The notes under the pieces were generated by a model. The model was not told the DNA's origin and did no database searches. It saw only the letters and a list, made by a program, of their open reading frames with translations. A stretch of DNA of 64,000 nt from Deroplatys truncata (Eukaryota; Arthropoda; Insecta; Mantodea; Mantidae), in contig CM060989.1 of assembly GCA_030765065.1 (NCBI GenBank), positions 36,757,501 through 36,821,500 of the forward strand, read 5' to 3'. Below are positions 1 to 12,278 of the stretch, piece after piece. The position numbers and the translations under genes were made by a program. Position 1 is the first letter of the stretch, and every line of letters starts with the position of its first letter.

Positions 1-990
1 GTTATTGAAATTACAGCCATCTTTTATTTGAAAGCAGAATCAGACATAGTCGAATAACTCCATTTTATGAATTACAACAGTAAAACACAAAATTGGAGAG
101 ATGCAATAGAAATTGATTACAGGTCATTCAAAAATGAAAGATAACATGTAGAGAGATATATCAGGAAAAGTTTCAGTGCTCCAGGACAAATGAAAATAGT
201 TCTGAGGTATAGTAAAAGATCTAATATTTGTAAGAAACTGGCACAAATAATAGAAGAGAACTGTAGTTTACCGGCTTTGGGTTGCAGACTGGTCACAAAT
301 AATGTTTGAACCCAGGTTGTCAAATATGAAACACCGTATTTGAATATACTATGAAATATTGCAGTAAACCATACTGATGAATTTAACAATTCAATGCATT
401 TTATCAAATTCGAATATTAATAAAACTGATAATAAATATAAAAAGAGGTAGATATAATGATGAATAGATGTAATACAGCAATAAAATACTTGCAGCTGTA
501 AAAGCAAGAGAAGAAAACCAAAAAAATTGCTGAGGAGTCAGGGTCAGACTTTTGGATAATAGACAATTTGAGTTCAGACCACAGAGATGAAGTGTGCATG
601 TAGTCAGACTTGGCACACATTGAAACTACTACAGCAAGATTTGTAATCGTTTTGATGTTTAAACAAACAGCTGATAGAATAAAAATCTCTTAAGAGAAAA
701 ACAGGAAAAAATACACCTGAAAACATTTACAAATATAACAGTTTAAAAACGGAAGACTGGGTAACCATATCCAAGTAATACAACATGTTCCAAGGTATAA
801 TTTTGACAAGCATTCACCCTCATATGAGACTGATGGGTGGTTTGGTCGACCATGGTCTGTTTTGCTATACATCATGTAGAAATGAACAATCAAATGACTG
901 TCTTCAAAAAATAATACAAGCAGTATGACTGAAGGCAGCTTGAGATGCAGTGTTTTAAAAACATACAATGTGGTGACTATTTCGTAGAGG

Positions 991-1842
991 ATGACAGCAG
1001 AGCACTTGTTGCGGGAAGATCATTGTTGCACATATGATCAGATTCAAGAAGCCCTAAATATTTGATCGGCAGCAGTGAAAACAATCCTGAAAGAAAAGCT
1101 TGACATCAGTGCAGTTGCCGGATCACCCACCACCTCACAAATGAGTAGAAACAAGCATGTGTGCAATGGTGCCAGGAAATGATTGAAAAATTCAATGGAG
1201 GAGGATCCAAAAACATTTAACACTGTAACAGGCGATGAAAGCTGGATTTACCAGTATGATGCAGAAACTAAATGACAGTCATCGGTCTGGGTCTTAACAG
1301 GAGGAAATCAAAAAAAAGTGAAGTGAACAAGAAGTGTTGCTAAGAAGATGATCTGTTCCTTTTTCTCAGCAAGTGGCCACATTGTGACGATTTCACTTGC
1401 GGGACAAAAGACTATTACTTCTAGATGTTACACCATAAAATGTCTGCCACAAGTGCTCAATGAACTGAGAAAAAAGCGTCCTAAGACTGGTCTGTGTAGA
1501 ATTTTGTTATGCCACATTGCACAAGAAACAACCCAATTTCTGCAGGAGTCAGAGATTGCCATCCCTACAGTTCAGATCTGTCCCATGTAACTTTTTTCTA
1601 TCCCCAAAATGAAAGAATAAATTTGAGGCGAATGATTTAAGTCACCTGAAGCCACAGTAGCTGCTTACGAAGAATGTATTTGCAGTCACTCCAAAGAAAA
1701 ATGGTGTTCAGCATTTGAAAAATGTTTGATAGGATCAAACGGCGTAAAGAATGCAATGGAGCATATTTTGAAAAGATGCAATGATCAGATCTACATTTTT
1801 AATATTGTGTCTATTCCCAAAACGTTTGGACTGGCCCTCGTA
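991..1842 (+). pseudogene. Dead mariner transposase, copy in left arm
   Basis: A degenerate Tc1/mariner (SETMAR-like) transposase. Its open fragments, joined across stops, include 'CTYDQIQEALNI' (helix-turn-helix region), 'VTGDESWIYQYDAETK' holding the first catalytic Asp in a DE(S/T)W block, and the later 'FLQESEIA' region. The usual HDNA block reads HIAQ, so the second catalytic Asp is lost. The 3' terminal inverted repeat lies at about 1816-1842, ending 'ggccctcgta'. The amino-terminal third and the 5' terminal repeat were not found. The same copy sits at the mirror position in the other arm, so it was inserted before the inverted duplication. Confidence 0.8.
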
Positions 1843-2213
1843 CAAGCAAAAATGTTCATGAAGCCAGCAAACACTTCAGCAGAAATCATGTAGGTTATAA
1901 GGAAATGCTAAAGAGGATAATGTCTATTTGAACAATGCCAAAAAATTAGTCTTCTTATATTAAATTCTGGGATGCTGTCCCCATTTTGTTTACTAAAGAA
2001 AACAAAATACACCGAGGAAATACATTCCTCTAAAACCAGACAGACATCATTTAATTCAAAGCCACTGCCTGATAAGTAGCCTGTTGGTATGCTACAAGAA
2101 CACCACTGCAATGTCTGCCAAAGAAACACAAAATGAAAAAGAAACTAAAGTAAATAAGGGAGTCTCTCTGTGTGTTTCTTCTAATATTACTTGTTAATGC
2201 TGTCACTACTGCT

Positions 2214-2216
2214 ACA

Positions 2217-2251
<35 letters not shown>

Positions 2252-2262
2252 CACTACAATTA
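2214..2262. repeat. (CTA)n microsatellite in the left arm
   Basis: Direct run of CTA/ACT units. The mirror locus at 6238-6305 has the complementary units interrupted by GTTGT and GCAGTAG variants, so the two loci have mutated independently. Confidence 0.9.
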
Positions 2263-4175
2263 ATACTACTTCTAGTATACAGAAACCACACACAGAAGCC
2301 TCTTAAACAAAATTACAAAATAAATAAGCAGGGCATTGCAGTTCGTATATTTGTGGCATAACAAAAATATGCATTCTTGAAGCTGTTTATCAGTATAATG
2401 CAATAGAAGCTCTGTACCATAAAAGAATCGGGATCCAAACTGTGTTCAAAGTTGTAGAAAACCTTGTGATCTCTTTGGCAGATCAGCACTTATCATGGTA
2501 GTAAAGATGTGGCTGGCATAAACTCAAATAAGACTCCTTAGGACAGCTGTAACCTTGCAAAACTAATCAGATATATCACTCATGAGGAACAGTAAAGGAA
2601 AAAAGAAAGCTAAAGTGTGCAAGGATTAAAACAAAATGGACGGAAGTAATCCTAGCTTTTGTTCTACATGAACGACATTGTGATCATTGAAGATTCTTAG
2701 AAAAAACTTCATAGAACAATTGCTATATAGATTAGGGAACTGGAGAAATTATCAAAATGATGACAGCACTAGGGTTACAGTGCAAACATGGTGTGCAGAG
2801 GAGAGATACAAGAGCTAATGGGCTCCATGTGAATGTCTTAAAATTATGTTCATAGCCAATAAAAATACTGGCACCCATTTTTGAACAGGATTAAATGAAC
2901 AAGTTTTACATGGAGGAAATAAATAGAAAAGAAAACAACATTTCAAATAAACAGCGAGTGCCCCAATCATAAAATACTGCAGTATAGAAACTGTCCAGTC
3001 CATTAATGAGGAACGATAGTTTGGCAGCTTAGTCCATAAAACAATTGGCACCAAGAATTATGTAATTGCTTGCTAGAAAACTGACACCAGCGGTTACAGA
3101 AATAACAGGAACAGAAGGCCAATTTCAAATCTTTTGAATTAGAATTTTCTGATGTTATAACTGTGCATTCATATAAATGAGGCAAGAAGAAACAGAATCA
3201 CCTCTTGCAGTGAGAAGTGAGACAGTTTTACTGCCACTAAGCAGCTATTGCCATGCTTCAGAAGATCAAGTCAGTAACCTAATGAAAATACTGAAATATA
3301 GAGCAGCAATTTGGTGCAATACCTATAAAATGTGAATGCAGTAGGTAACATCAGGAAAACCTTAATTCTTTCATGGTCCAGCATTTTCAATAACAACAAG
3401 CAGTCTAATACTCAAGGATACCTAACTTCTTATTGCTGGAGAGAAGCATCAATTGCAAACAAGTTGTAAATTCAATAAGATAAAGCAGGTAATGCCTGAA
3501 AGTGTGCACCAGGATAATTTATAAAATCTGTAAATCTTCTGCAGGTCAATGCAATAATGATAAATGGCAGCTAAAGCAAGTAAAATGTAGCTGTTTCAAT
3601 AAGCACACAAATTAATAGATTTCAAAATGTAATTAATTTTTACACGTTAATACCTATTGGAATTTAGTTGCCTTATCAAGCAAAGCAAAGAAATACATTT
3701 GTAACTTAATTCCATATAAAACTTACTAATAAATTTAGAATGAATGCACATATTCAAATATTAATAGAAAAACATGTATGATGCCCAACTGAATAGATAA
3801 CAGCACGTTAAAGATTCCAAACCCAGAGAATTTACCAAGTAAATTCTTGCCGCGTTACATTTCGCCTTTGCATTTCGGCGGGCTGCTGGCTTCTGGTGAA
3901 GCCAATGCGCTTGCGTCGTTCGTAAGCGCGCGTTTTGTGACGTACCACATTGCCATAAAATAGGGAAGGCAGATAGAGCCACCGTTCACCGGAATTGTAA
4001 CATTTTACGCATTCCGTTGAAAAACGTACTAAATAAAGCGTTTTAAAACAATACAGTTGTTTCCTTACTCAGATTTTCTTACGTAATGTAAAAATAAACT
4101 GTAAAAGAATCAACTTTCATTCTTTAGTTGCAAAAGGGTTTTCCCGCCATTCACGGAACATGTTTTATAAGTAAC

Positions 4176-4326
4176 GCACGCGTATATATTTGTGAAAAAG
4201 TTATGCAAAGAAAATCTATGACAAAAGAAGCAAACTATCAATTGATATGCTAAAAATGAAAAAAGTACCCTTTTTTTTATTTTTAAATGCCAAAGCTTTG
4301 TTCAGTGGTACTGGTGAGCGGCTTAA
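4176..4326. other. Spacer at the centre of the palindrome
   Basis: About 150 bases that do not pair between the two arms. It is AT-rich with a short T run near 4268-4278. The arms meet it at a conserved stretch reading 'ccgccattcacggaacat' on the left and its complement on the right. No gene or transposon end was recognised. Confidence 0.8.
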
Positions 4327-7300
4327 TAATTACTTATAGAATATGTTCCGTGAATGGCGGGAATATCCTTTTGCAACTAGAACATGAAAATTGATTCCTT
4401 TACAGTTTATTTTTTTACATTACGTAAGAAAACCCTGTAAAGGAAACAACTGCATTGTTTAAAAACGTTGTATTTAATAAGTTTTTTAACGGTATGTGTA
4501 AAATGTTAGAATTTCAGTGTACGGTGGCTCTACCTGCCACCCCTATGATATTGATATTGTGGTACATCCCAAAACGCGGGCTTACGAACGACGCAAGCAC
4601 AATGGCTTCATTAGAAGACAGAAGCCCGCCGAAATGTAACGCGGTAAGAATTTACTTGGTAAATTCTCTTGGTTTGGTATCTTTAACATGCTGTTATCTA
4701 TTTTATGGGACATCATACATGTTTTTCTATTAATTTTTGAATATCAGCATTCGTTCTAAATTTACTAACAAGTTTTATAAGGAATTAAATTACAAATTTA
4801 TTTCTTTGCTTTGCTTGATAAGGCAACTAAATTCCAATATCTATTAACGTATAAAAATTAGTTACATTTGAAAATCTATTAATTTGTGTACTTATTGAAA
4901 CAGCTACATTTTACTTGCTTTAGCTGCCATTTATCATTATTGCATTGACCTGCAGAAGATTTACAGATTTTATAAATTATCCTGGTGCACACTTTCAGGC
5001 ATTACCTGCTTTATCTTATTGAATTTACAACTTGTTTGCAATTGATGCTTCTCTCCAGCAATAAGAAGTTAGGTATCCTTGAGTATTAGACTGCTTGTTG
5101 TTATTGAAAATGCTGGACCATGAAAGAATTAAGGTTTTCCTGATGTTACCTACTGCATTCACATTTTATAGATATTGCACCAAATTGCTGCTCTATATTT
5201 CAGTATTTTCATTAGGTTACTGACTTGATCTTCTGAAGCATGGCAATAGCTGCTTAGTGGCAGTAAAACTGTCTCACTTCTCACTGTAAGAGGTGATTCT
5301 GTTTCTTCTTGCCTCGTTTATATGAATGCACAGTTATAACATCAGAAAATTCTAATTCAAAAGATTTGAAATTGGCCTTCTGTTCCTGTTATTTCTGTAA
5401 CCGCTGGTGTCAGTTTTCTAGCAAGCAATTACATAATTCTTGGTGCCAATCGTTTTATGGACTAAGCTGCCAAACTATGTTCCTCATTAATGGACTGGAC
5501 AGTTTCTATACTGCAGTATTTTATGATTGGGGCACTCGCTGTTTATTTGAAAATTTGTTTTCTTTTCTATTTATTTCCTCCATGTAAAACTTGTTCATTT
5601 AATCCTGTTCAAAAATGGGTGCCAGTATTTTTATTGGCTATGAACATAATTTTAAGACATTCACTTGGAGCCCATTAGCTCTTGTATCTCTCCTCTGCAC
5701 ACCATGTTTGCACTGTAACCCTAGTGCTGTCATCATTTTGATAATTTCTCCAGTTCCCTAATCCATATAGCAATTGTTCTATGAAGTTTTTTCTAAGAAT
5801 CTTCAATGATCACAATGTCGTTCATGTAGAACAAAAGCTAGGATTACGTCCGTCCATTTTGTTTTAATCCTTGCACACTTTAGCTTTCTTTTTTCCTTTA
5901 CTGTTCCTCATGAGTGATATATCTGATTAGTTTTGCAAGGTTACAGCTGTCCTAAGGAGTCTTATTTGAGTTTATGCCAGCCACATCTTTACTACCATGA
6001 TAAGTGCTGATCTGCCAAAGAGATCACAAGGTTTTCTACAACTTTGAACACAGTTTGGATCCTGATTCTTTTATGGTACAGAGCTTCTATTGCATTATAC
6101 TGATAAACAGCTTCAAGAATGCATATTTTTGTTATGCCACAAATATATGAACTGCAATGCCCTGCTTATTTATTTATTTATTTTGTAATTTTGTTTAAGA
6201 GGCTTCTGTGTGTGGTTTCTGTATACTAGAAGTAGTATTAATTGTGGTGGTAGTAGTAGTAGTAGTAGTTGTTGTAGCAGTAGTATAGTTGTAGCAGTAG
6301 TGACAGCATTAACAAGTAATATTAGAAGAAACACACAGAGAGACTCCCTTATTTACTTTAGTTTCTTTTTCATTTTGTGTTTCTTTGGCAGACATTGCAG
6401 TGGTGTTCTTGTAGCAAACAAACAGGCTGCATATCAGGCATTGGCTTTGAATTAAATGATGTCTGTCTGGTTTTAGAGGAATGTATTTCCTCGGTGTATT
6501 TTGTTTTCTTTAGTAAACAAAATGGGGACAGCATCCCAGAATTTAATATAAGAAGACTAATTTTTTGGCATTGTTCAAATAGACATTATCCTCTTTAGCA
6601 TTTCCTTATAACCTACATGATTTCTGCTGAAGTGTTTGCTGGCTTCATGAACATTTTTGCTTGTACGAGGGCCAGTCCAAATGTTTTGGGAATAGACACA
6701 ATATTAAAAATGTAGATCTGATCATTGCATCTTTTCAAAATATGCTCCATTGCATTCTTTACGCCGTTTGATCCTATCAAACATTTTTCAAATGCTGAAC
6801 ACCATTTTTCTTTGGAGTGACTGCAAATACATTCTTCGTAAGCAGCTACTGTGGCTTCAGGTGACTTAAATCATTCGCCTCAAATTTATTCTTTCATTTT
6901 GGGGATAGAAAAAAGTTACATGGGCCAGATCTGAACTGTAGGGATGGTGGTACAAATCTCTGACTCCTGCAGAAATTGGGTTGTTTCTTGTGCAATGTGG
7001 CATAACAAAATTCTACACAGACCAGTCTTAGGACGCTTTTTTCTCAGTTCATTGAGCACTTGTGGCAGACATTTTATGGTGTAACATCTAAAAGTAACAG
7101 TCTTTTGTCCTGCAGGTGGAATCGTCACAATGTGGCAACTTGCTGAGAAGAAGGAACAGATTATCTTCTTGGCAACACTTCTTGTTCGCTTCACTTTTTT
7201 TTGAGGATTTCCTCCCGTTAAGACCCAGACCGATGACTGTCATTTAGTTTCTGCATCATACTGGTAAATCCAGCTTTCATCGCCTGTTACAGTGTTAAAT

Positions 7301-8514
7301 GTTTTTGGATCTTCCTCCATTGAATTTTTCAATCATTTCCTGGCACCATTGCACACATGCTTGTTTCTACTCATTTGTGAGGTGGTGGGTGATCCGGCAA
7401 CTGCACTGATGTCAAGCTTTTCTTTCAGGATTGTTTTCACTGCTGCCGATCAAATATTTAGGGCTTCTTGAATCTGATCATATGTGCAACAATGATCTTC
7501 CCGCAACAAGTGCTCTGCTGTCATCCTCTACGAAATAGTCACCACATTGTCTGTTTTTAAAACACTGCATCTCAAGATGCCTTCAGTCATACTGCTTGTA
7601 TTATTTTTTTGAAGACAGTCATTTGATTGTTCATTTCTACATGATGTATAGCAAAACAGACCATGGTCGACCAAACCACCCATCAGTCTCATATGAGGGT
7701 GAATGATTGTCAAAATTATACCTTGGAACATGTTGTATTACTTGGATATAGTTACCCAGTCTTCCGTTTTTAAACTGTTATATCTGCAAATGTTTTCAGG
7801 TGTATTTTTTCCTGTTTTTCTCTTAAGAGATTTTTATTCTATCAGCTGTTTGTTTAAACATCAAAACGATTACAAATCTTGCTGTAGTAGTTTCAATGTG
7901 TGCCAAGTCTGACTACATGCACACTTCATCTCTGTGGTCTGAACTCAAATTGTCTATTATCCAAAAGTCTGACCCTGACTCCTCAGCAATTTTTTTGGTT
8001 TTCTTCTCTTGCTTTTACAGCTGCAAGTATTTTATTGCTGTATCGCATCTATTCATCATTGTATCTACCTCTTTTTATATTTATTATCAGTTTTATTAAT
8101 ATTCCAATTTGATAAAATGCATTGAATTGTTAAATTCATCAGTATGGTTTACTGCAATATTTCATAGTACATTTAAATACAGTGTTTCATATTTGACAAC
8201 CTGGGTTCAAACATTATTTGTGACCAGTCTGCAACCCAAAGCTGTAAACTACAGTTCTCTTCTATTATTTGTGCCAGTTTCTTACAAATATTAGATCTTT
8301 TACTATACCTCAGAACCATTTTCATTTGTCCTGGAGCACTGAAACTTTTCCTGATATATCTCTCTACATGTTATCTTTCATTTTTTAATGACCTGTAATC
8401 AATTTCTATTGCATCTCTCCATTTTTGTGTTTTACTGTTGTAATTCATAAAATGGAGTTATTCGACTATGTCTGATTCTGCTTTCAAATAAAAGATGGCT
8501 GTAATTTCAATAAC
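4327..8514. repeat. Right arm of the giant inverted repeat
   Basis: Reverse complement of 1-4175. Scattered substitutions and a differently interrupted triplet repeat (6238-6305 against 2214-2262) show that the arms have diverged since duplication, so this is not simply one read folded back on itself. The inner part, to about 4900, is clearly more diverged than the rest. A GC-richer stretch at about 4560-4660 has a counterpart at about 3840-3960. At 8515 the sequence continues without a visible boundary motif. Confidence 0.95.
6664..7524 (-). pseudogene. Dead mariner transposase, copy in right arm
   Basis: Mirror copy of the mariner remnant in the left arm, with the same stops, the same missing 5' end and the terminal repeat 'tacgagggccagtcc' starting at 6664. 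A longer open stretch at 6916-7194 (minus) covers the region after the DESW block and contains 'KRTRSVAKK'. Small differences between the two copies reflect divergence of the arms. It cannot make a working transposase. Confidence 0.8.
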
Positions 8515-10790
8515 ACTTCAAAATTATATTTTTAATTTTCATACTAAGAATGAGTATTAGTATTTTAAGGATTCCAAACCTTGTCGGAGTGTTGTGTTTG
8601 GTACAAGCAAGATATCTGGTGGGGAAGGATCCATCGCCACATCAGTAAGGTACAGAATAATTTATTTATTTAAATTATCTACTTATTATTTAGCATTATG
8701 CATAATGGAATAGACATCAAAGTGGTGAAAGTATAAAAGTACAGAAAATTTATAAAACTTTAAAGATTTGTAAAATAGGAAAGAAAACAGAGAATAGTAA
8801 TTTACAATATGTGTGTCGTACAATGTTTGATCTACTTTAGTTACGTAATGTCAAGCTTTTTTGTTTACTTTGGTAAATTATATTTTTATTTCAGATGTAG
8901 TATTGCCAATCACTGAAACATTGATACATAGTTTATACGTGTGTGTAGTGGGTCATGCATGATTTGATAAACGATTTGTTTGTTAGTTTTTGTTTAAAAC
9001 TGAAGAACAGGGTACTAGGTGAATTAAATACACTTTGAAAAATGAGTTCTGACAAAAATATTGCAGATAGAAATAGCTATATTCTGTTATAGATAGTTTA
9101 ATTTCTAATAAATCCCGACTTTGTATTATATATGTATGGCTCACAATACACAACCAGTTTTGTGGTAAAAGTGACCTTACAAAAATCATCGCATAATGGA
9201 AGCTTCATTATGAACCTAGTTGCGTAATGAGGTACCATTACGAAACTAGTTAGGTAGTGAATAGGTTTACGTCTTCTTTAGTCTTGTAAAATCAATATTA
9301 TGTAACTGAAGTAGACAAAGTAAGTTATATACCTATATGATTTGTTCACATGATTACTGATGAAACTTCATTATTTTATTACAGGTTCTCTCTGGGAGTT
9401 TGTCATCAGGACTTGAAGACACTGAAAGGTAGGAGAAGAGTTGCCAGTTACTTACATGTATCATCATTGTATCACTGCTGGACCAACAGACAATCTGTGT
9501 TTTGTTACAGTTTCCTTTGCAGGTATTTCTCACCGGTGCTTGAAGACATCGAAAGGTAGGAGAAGAGTTGCCAGTTATCCGCATGTACAGCCGCTGTATC
9601 ATTAATCTGGCATCGCTGTAGGACCTCCACATGCCTGATGCGACCAAGTTTAAAGATGCACTTCCCTTGAGTGATATGTCTGTATTAGCAGATGTGCTCA
9701 TAGGAATGTATCTGGGGGCCACAGGTGACTATCTCCCCGGGATCCTGCACCCGACTTGGGGGCTGTGGAGAGTATATTAGGGAGTAGAGTAGACAGCCAA
9801 TGGGGGCCTGTGGGGTGGGCGCTGTCACTAACCCAGTCCTCCCCTTTGCCATGGTTAGGTCGCGGTAATAACAATATTTTGTAAGTGCGCCAGGACGGGC
9901 GAAACCTGGAACCAGCTACCTTCGCGTCCCGCTTGATTCCTCCATTGGCTGGGCGATGCCAGACACATGAACAAGGGCCATACATGCATTGAGAGAAATG
10001 TGCTGCCATGTTGTGTTGTTTTCTTCTGTTTCAGCTTTCAGGTTATAAAAAGGTGAGGTATCTCATATATTGTATTTGTGTGTTTGTTTTCTTGGTGGCA
10101 TACTTCTCTCAGCAACTAACAGCTAAAGTGAAAGCGTATCTTTGGCTGTTCTTATAACCTTAGGTTCAGAGCTTGTAAATATTAAACATTTTTGTTTGCA
10201 GCAATTACCTTTCCAGACATGCCCTCCAGGAAGACATAGTCTGATGACACCAGTTACTGAATTGTTGGTTATGTGAGTATGGTATGTGGCTCTAGGGGCA
10301 GTGTGAGGTTAGCTAACCATTAGGTAGGGTTTAGTTAGGCGAAGCTCCAGAGCTCACATAGCATCAACATACACAACAAAAACCCCATTTTGTAAACTTA
10401 ATAATTTTTTCTAAATTTTCCTGGAATGGAACAGAGTTCCCACATTTTTCCCCCTTCTTGCCCCTGTACCTCACCGTGGTTTGGGGGTGGCAACAAGCAA
10501 ATATTCACTTGTGTCTTATCTTTACAGAGCAATAAGTTTATATGTGTGAACGTTCTACACTTTTACTTGCTTCATATACACAGTGAACACACGTGCATAA
10601 AAATGTATTCTTTATTCTTATTCTTAGTATTCTTTATTCAGGATTTGTAAAAATTATATTTATCTACTAATATAATAATCAGTGATGCTTTAGTTCGTAG
10701 TTACTAGACAACAAAACCTATACTTTATATTCTAACATAACGTAAAGTACACTTTAATGATGATCATCTATATCTTATTTTCCTTGATAA
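8515..10790. other. Non-coding stretch without a recognised gene
   Basis: About 2.3 kb right of the palindrome. Nothing coding was recognised. It holds a tandem pair of similar segments at 9413-9450 and 9539-9577, and a GC-richer stretch at about 9700-10010 with an open minus-strand frame (103 residues) that resembles no family I know. Confidence 0.6.
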
Positions 10791-10792
10791 TA

Positions 10793-11287
10793 CAGGGTTA
10801 TTCAAAAAGAAGGAACAGACTTCAAATATTTATTTCTAATGAACGACAACAGATGGCAACACATGTGATACATAACTGAATAGAGAAAAGTTAAAAATTT
10901 TATTTTATGTGTTCAGAATGAGCACCATTTGTTATGCGAGAATGACCAGTGCTTTACCGCTTGCTTATGCAACCATCATCTACGAATTTATTGTATCAGT
11001 TGTAAATGCTTTATAACGAGGCGGCTCGTTGTTGAACTTACAACAAAATTCATGCTGCAATGAAACAATGGATTCACTCTTTGCATAATGCAGCACTCAA
11101 AACGATTTTTCCTGTGGCACTGCCATTTTCTCGTAAACAAACACAGTGCTACTGTAGGCACTGAATGGAACTAATAGGTGGGGGCTTAAAACTTTGAACT
11201 TTCCTCTATTCAGTGATGTGTCGCTATCTATTGTTGTTCATTAAAAATGAATATTTAAAATCTATTCCTTCTTTTTGAATAACCCTG
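10793..11287 (-). mobile_element. Deletion derivative (MITE) of a Tc1/mariner-type transposon
   Basis: A 495-bp element with terminal inverted repeats of about 100 bp starting 'cagggttattcaaaaagaag' and flanked by TA on both sides (10791-10792, 11288-11289). Read on the minus strand with a frameshift, the core still resembles the start of a transposase: 'FECCIMQRVNPL', then pieces ending near 'FCCKFNN' in an adjacent frame. These fit the N-terminal helix-turn-helix of the arthropod transposases I know as DUF4817. The rest of the coding region is gone. Confidence 0.85.
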
Positions 11288-11742
11288 TAAAATCCATTAA
11301 AACAAAAACGTTCTCCCCTAATTGATAGTTATTGTATTATTACTACCATTTACTTATTGGAGGCACATTTTCTCTATTATCTGAAGTATCGTTTTTCACA
11401 ACTCTGCCTGTAATTGAACTTCCTTCCCTAAGTAATAGATGAGGAATTTTCTTCCTACCCTCCACACTTTCTTTTGCAACAGTATTTGATTTCCACTCTT
11501 TTAAAATGTTTCCCTGATGAACTGTAAAAAATTACCTCCTTCGCTCTACTTTAAATTCACATATGAAACTAGCATCCAAAATTGCAGAATATAACAACAA
11601 AGTTTGTTGTTTTATTGTGTCTTTTTTCTCTCTCTAAAGCACACATTACTCTTACATTGCAGGTAACAAACCACTTCCCATTCCTTCTACAGTCCTTTGG
11701 CATTTGTAGAGAGCATTCAGTGACACTTGACCACCGTTGTTT
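11288..11742. other. No gene seen
   Basis: AT-rich sequence between a MITE and a SINE. Nothing recognisable. Confidence 0.5.
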
Positions 11743-11753
11743 ACATTCTTTGT

Positions 11754-12045
11754 TAAATTAAATTGAGTTTTATTTATGGACGCTCTTTAACTACTATGGT
11801 CCTTAGCGTCCCATTCTATATTGAGCGTGAAAGACTGGTAATTTTGCTCAGAGGCCTCTTTATCAGGCTTGAGGTTCTTTTACGTGCCGTAAATCTACGA
11901 CACGGGACCATCGGCTTTACTTCCCTTCCGAAGGAAGCCATGCTAAGGATTTTTACGCCCGAAAAAATCCATCGTTCTCTGCCGGGTTTGAACCCGCGAC
12001 CTTGGGACCTAGAGGCTAGCATGGTACTAGTCCACGGAGCACGAC
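11754..12045 (-). mobile_element. tRNA-derived SINE, full copy with target duplication
   Basis: A 292-bp SINE reading on the minus strand. It is flanked by an exact 11-bp direct repeat 'acattctttgt' at 11743-11753 and 12046-12056, the mark of retroposition. The head (at 12045) resembles a tRNA with A box and B box 'gggttcaaacccg'. The tail ends in 'aataaaac'. It belongs to the same family as copies at 14055, 39021 and 60130. The longer open frames seen on both strands here are by-products of the SINE sequence. Confidence 0.93.
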
Positions 12046-12278
12046 ACATTCTTTGTATTGTATACCATTTGGGTATAGATAACTTGAAACCGACTGCTTA
12101 AGCCTACCTGCAATATAATACTTAAATAGATGAAAAAAAGAACATTAAAAGAAATATTCCTAACAACTAAAGGTTTACGGCATTCAGCTATTTACATGAT
12201 CACATATAGATTAAACATCAAAAATAGGTAGAGAAACTAAGAATTAATTACTTATGTGATCATATCATATATCATTAC

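Larger units (their letters stand above)
1..4175. repeat. Left arm of a giant inverted repeat (may extend off the window)
   Basis: This arm is the reverse complement of 4327-8514, pairing base 1 with base 8514. I compared stretches by eye. The outer 3.6 kb is about 98-99 percent identical to the other arm (for example three mismatches in about 170 bases near position 61-230). The inner part from about 3605 is only about 85-92 percent identical and contains indels. Because the window starts inside the arm, its outer end is unknown. Apart from a mariner remnant and a triplet repeat I recognise no gene in it. The open frames present are short, unlike any family I know, and are mirrored in the other arm. 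Confidence 0.95.

Noticed and set aside
2051-2293. Open minus-strand frame with a poly-Val stretch as a possible membrane protein
   Set aside because: The Val run is a translation of the (CTA)n microsatellite, and the mirror copy in the other arm has a different, Ser-rich reading of the same region.
2815-3185. Two small Cys-rich minus-strand frames mirrored at 5309-5678 as a possible gene pair
   Set aside because: They overlap each other in different frames, show no family resemblance, and their conservation between arms is explained by the recent duplication.
9698-10009. 103-codon minus-strand frame in a GC-richer stretch
   Set aside because: No recognisable motif, and an open frame of this length is expected by chance in GC-rich DNA.
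11763-12101. 112-codon open frame as a gene
   Set aside because: It lies almost wholly inside the SINE copy and is reproduced on the other strand. The SINE explains it.
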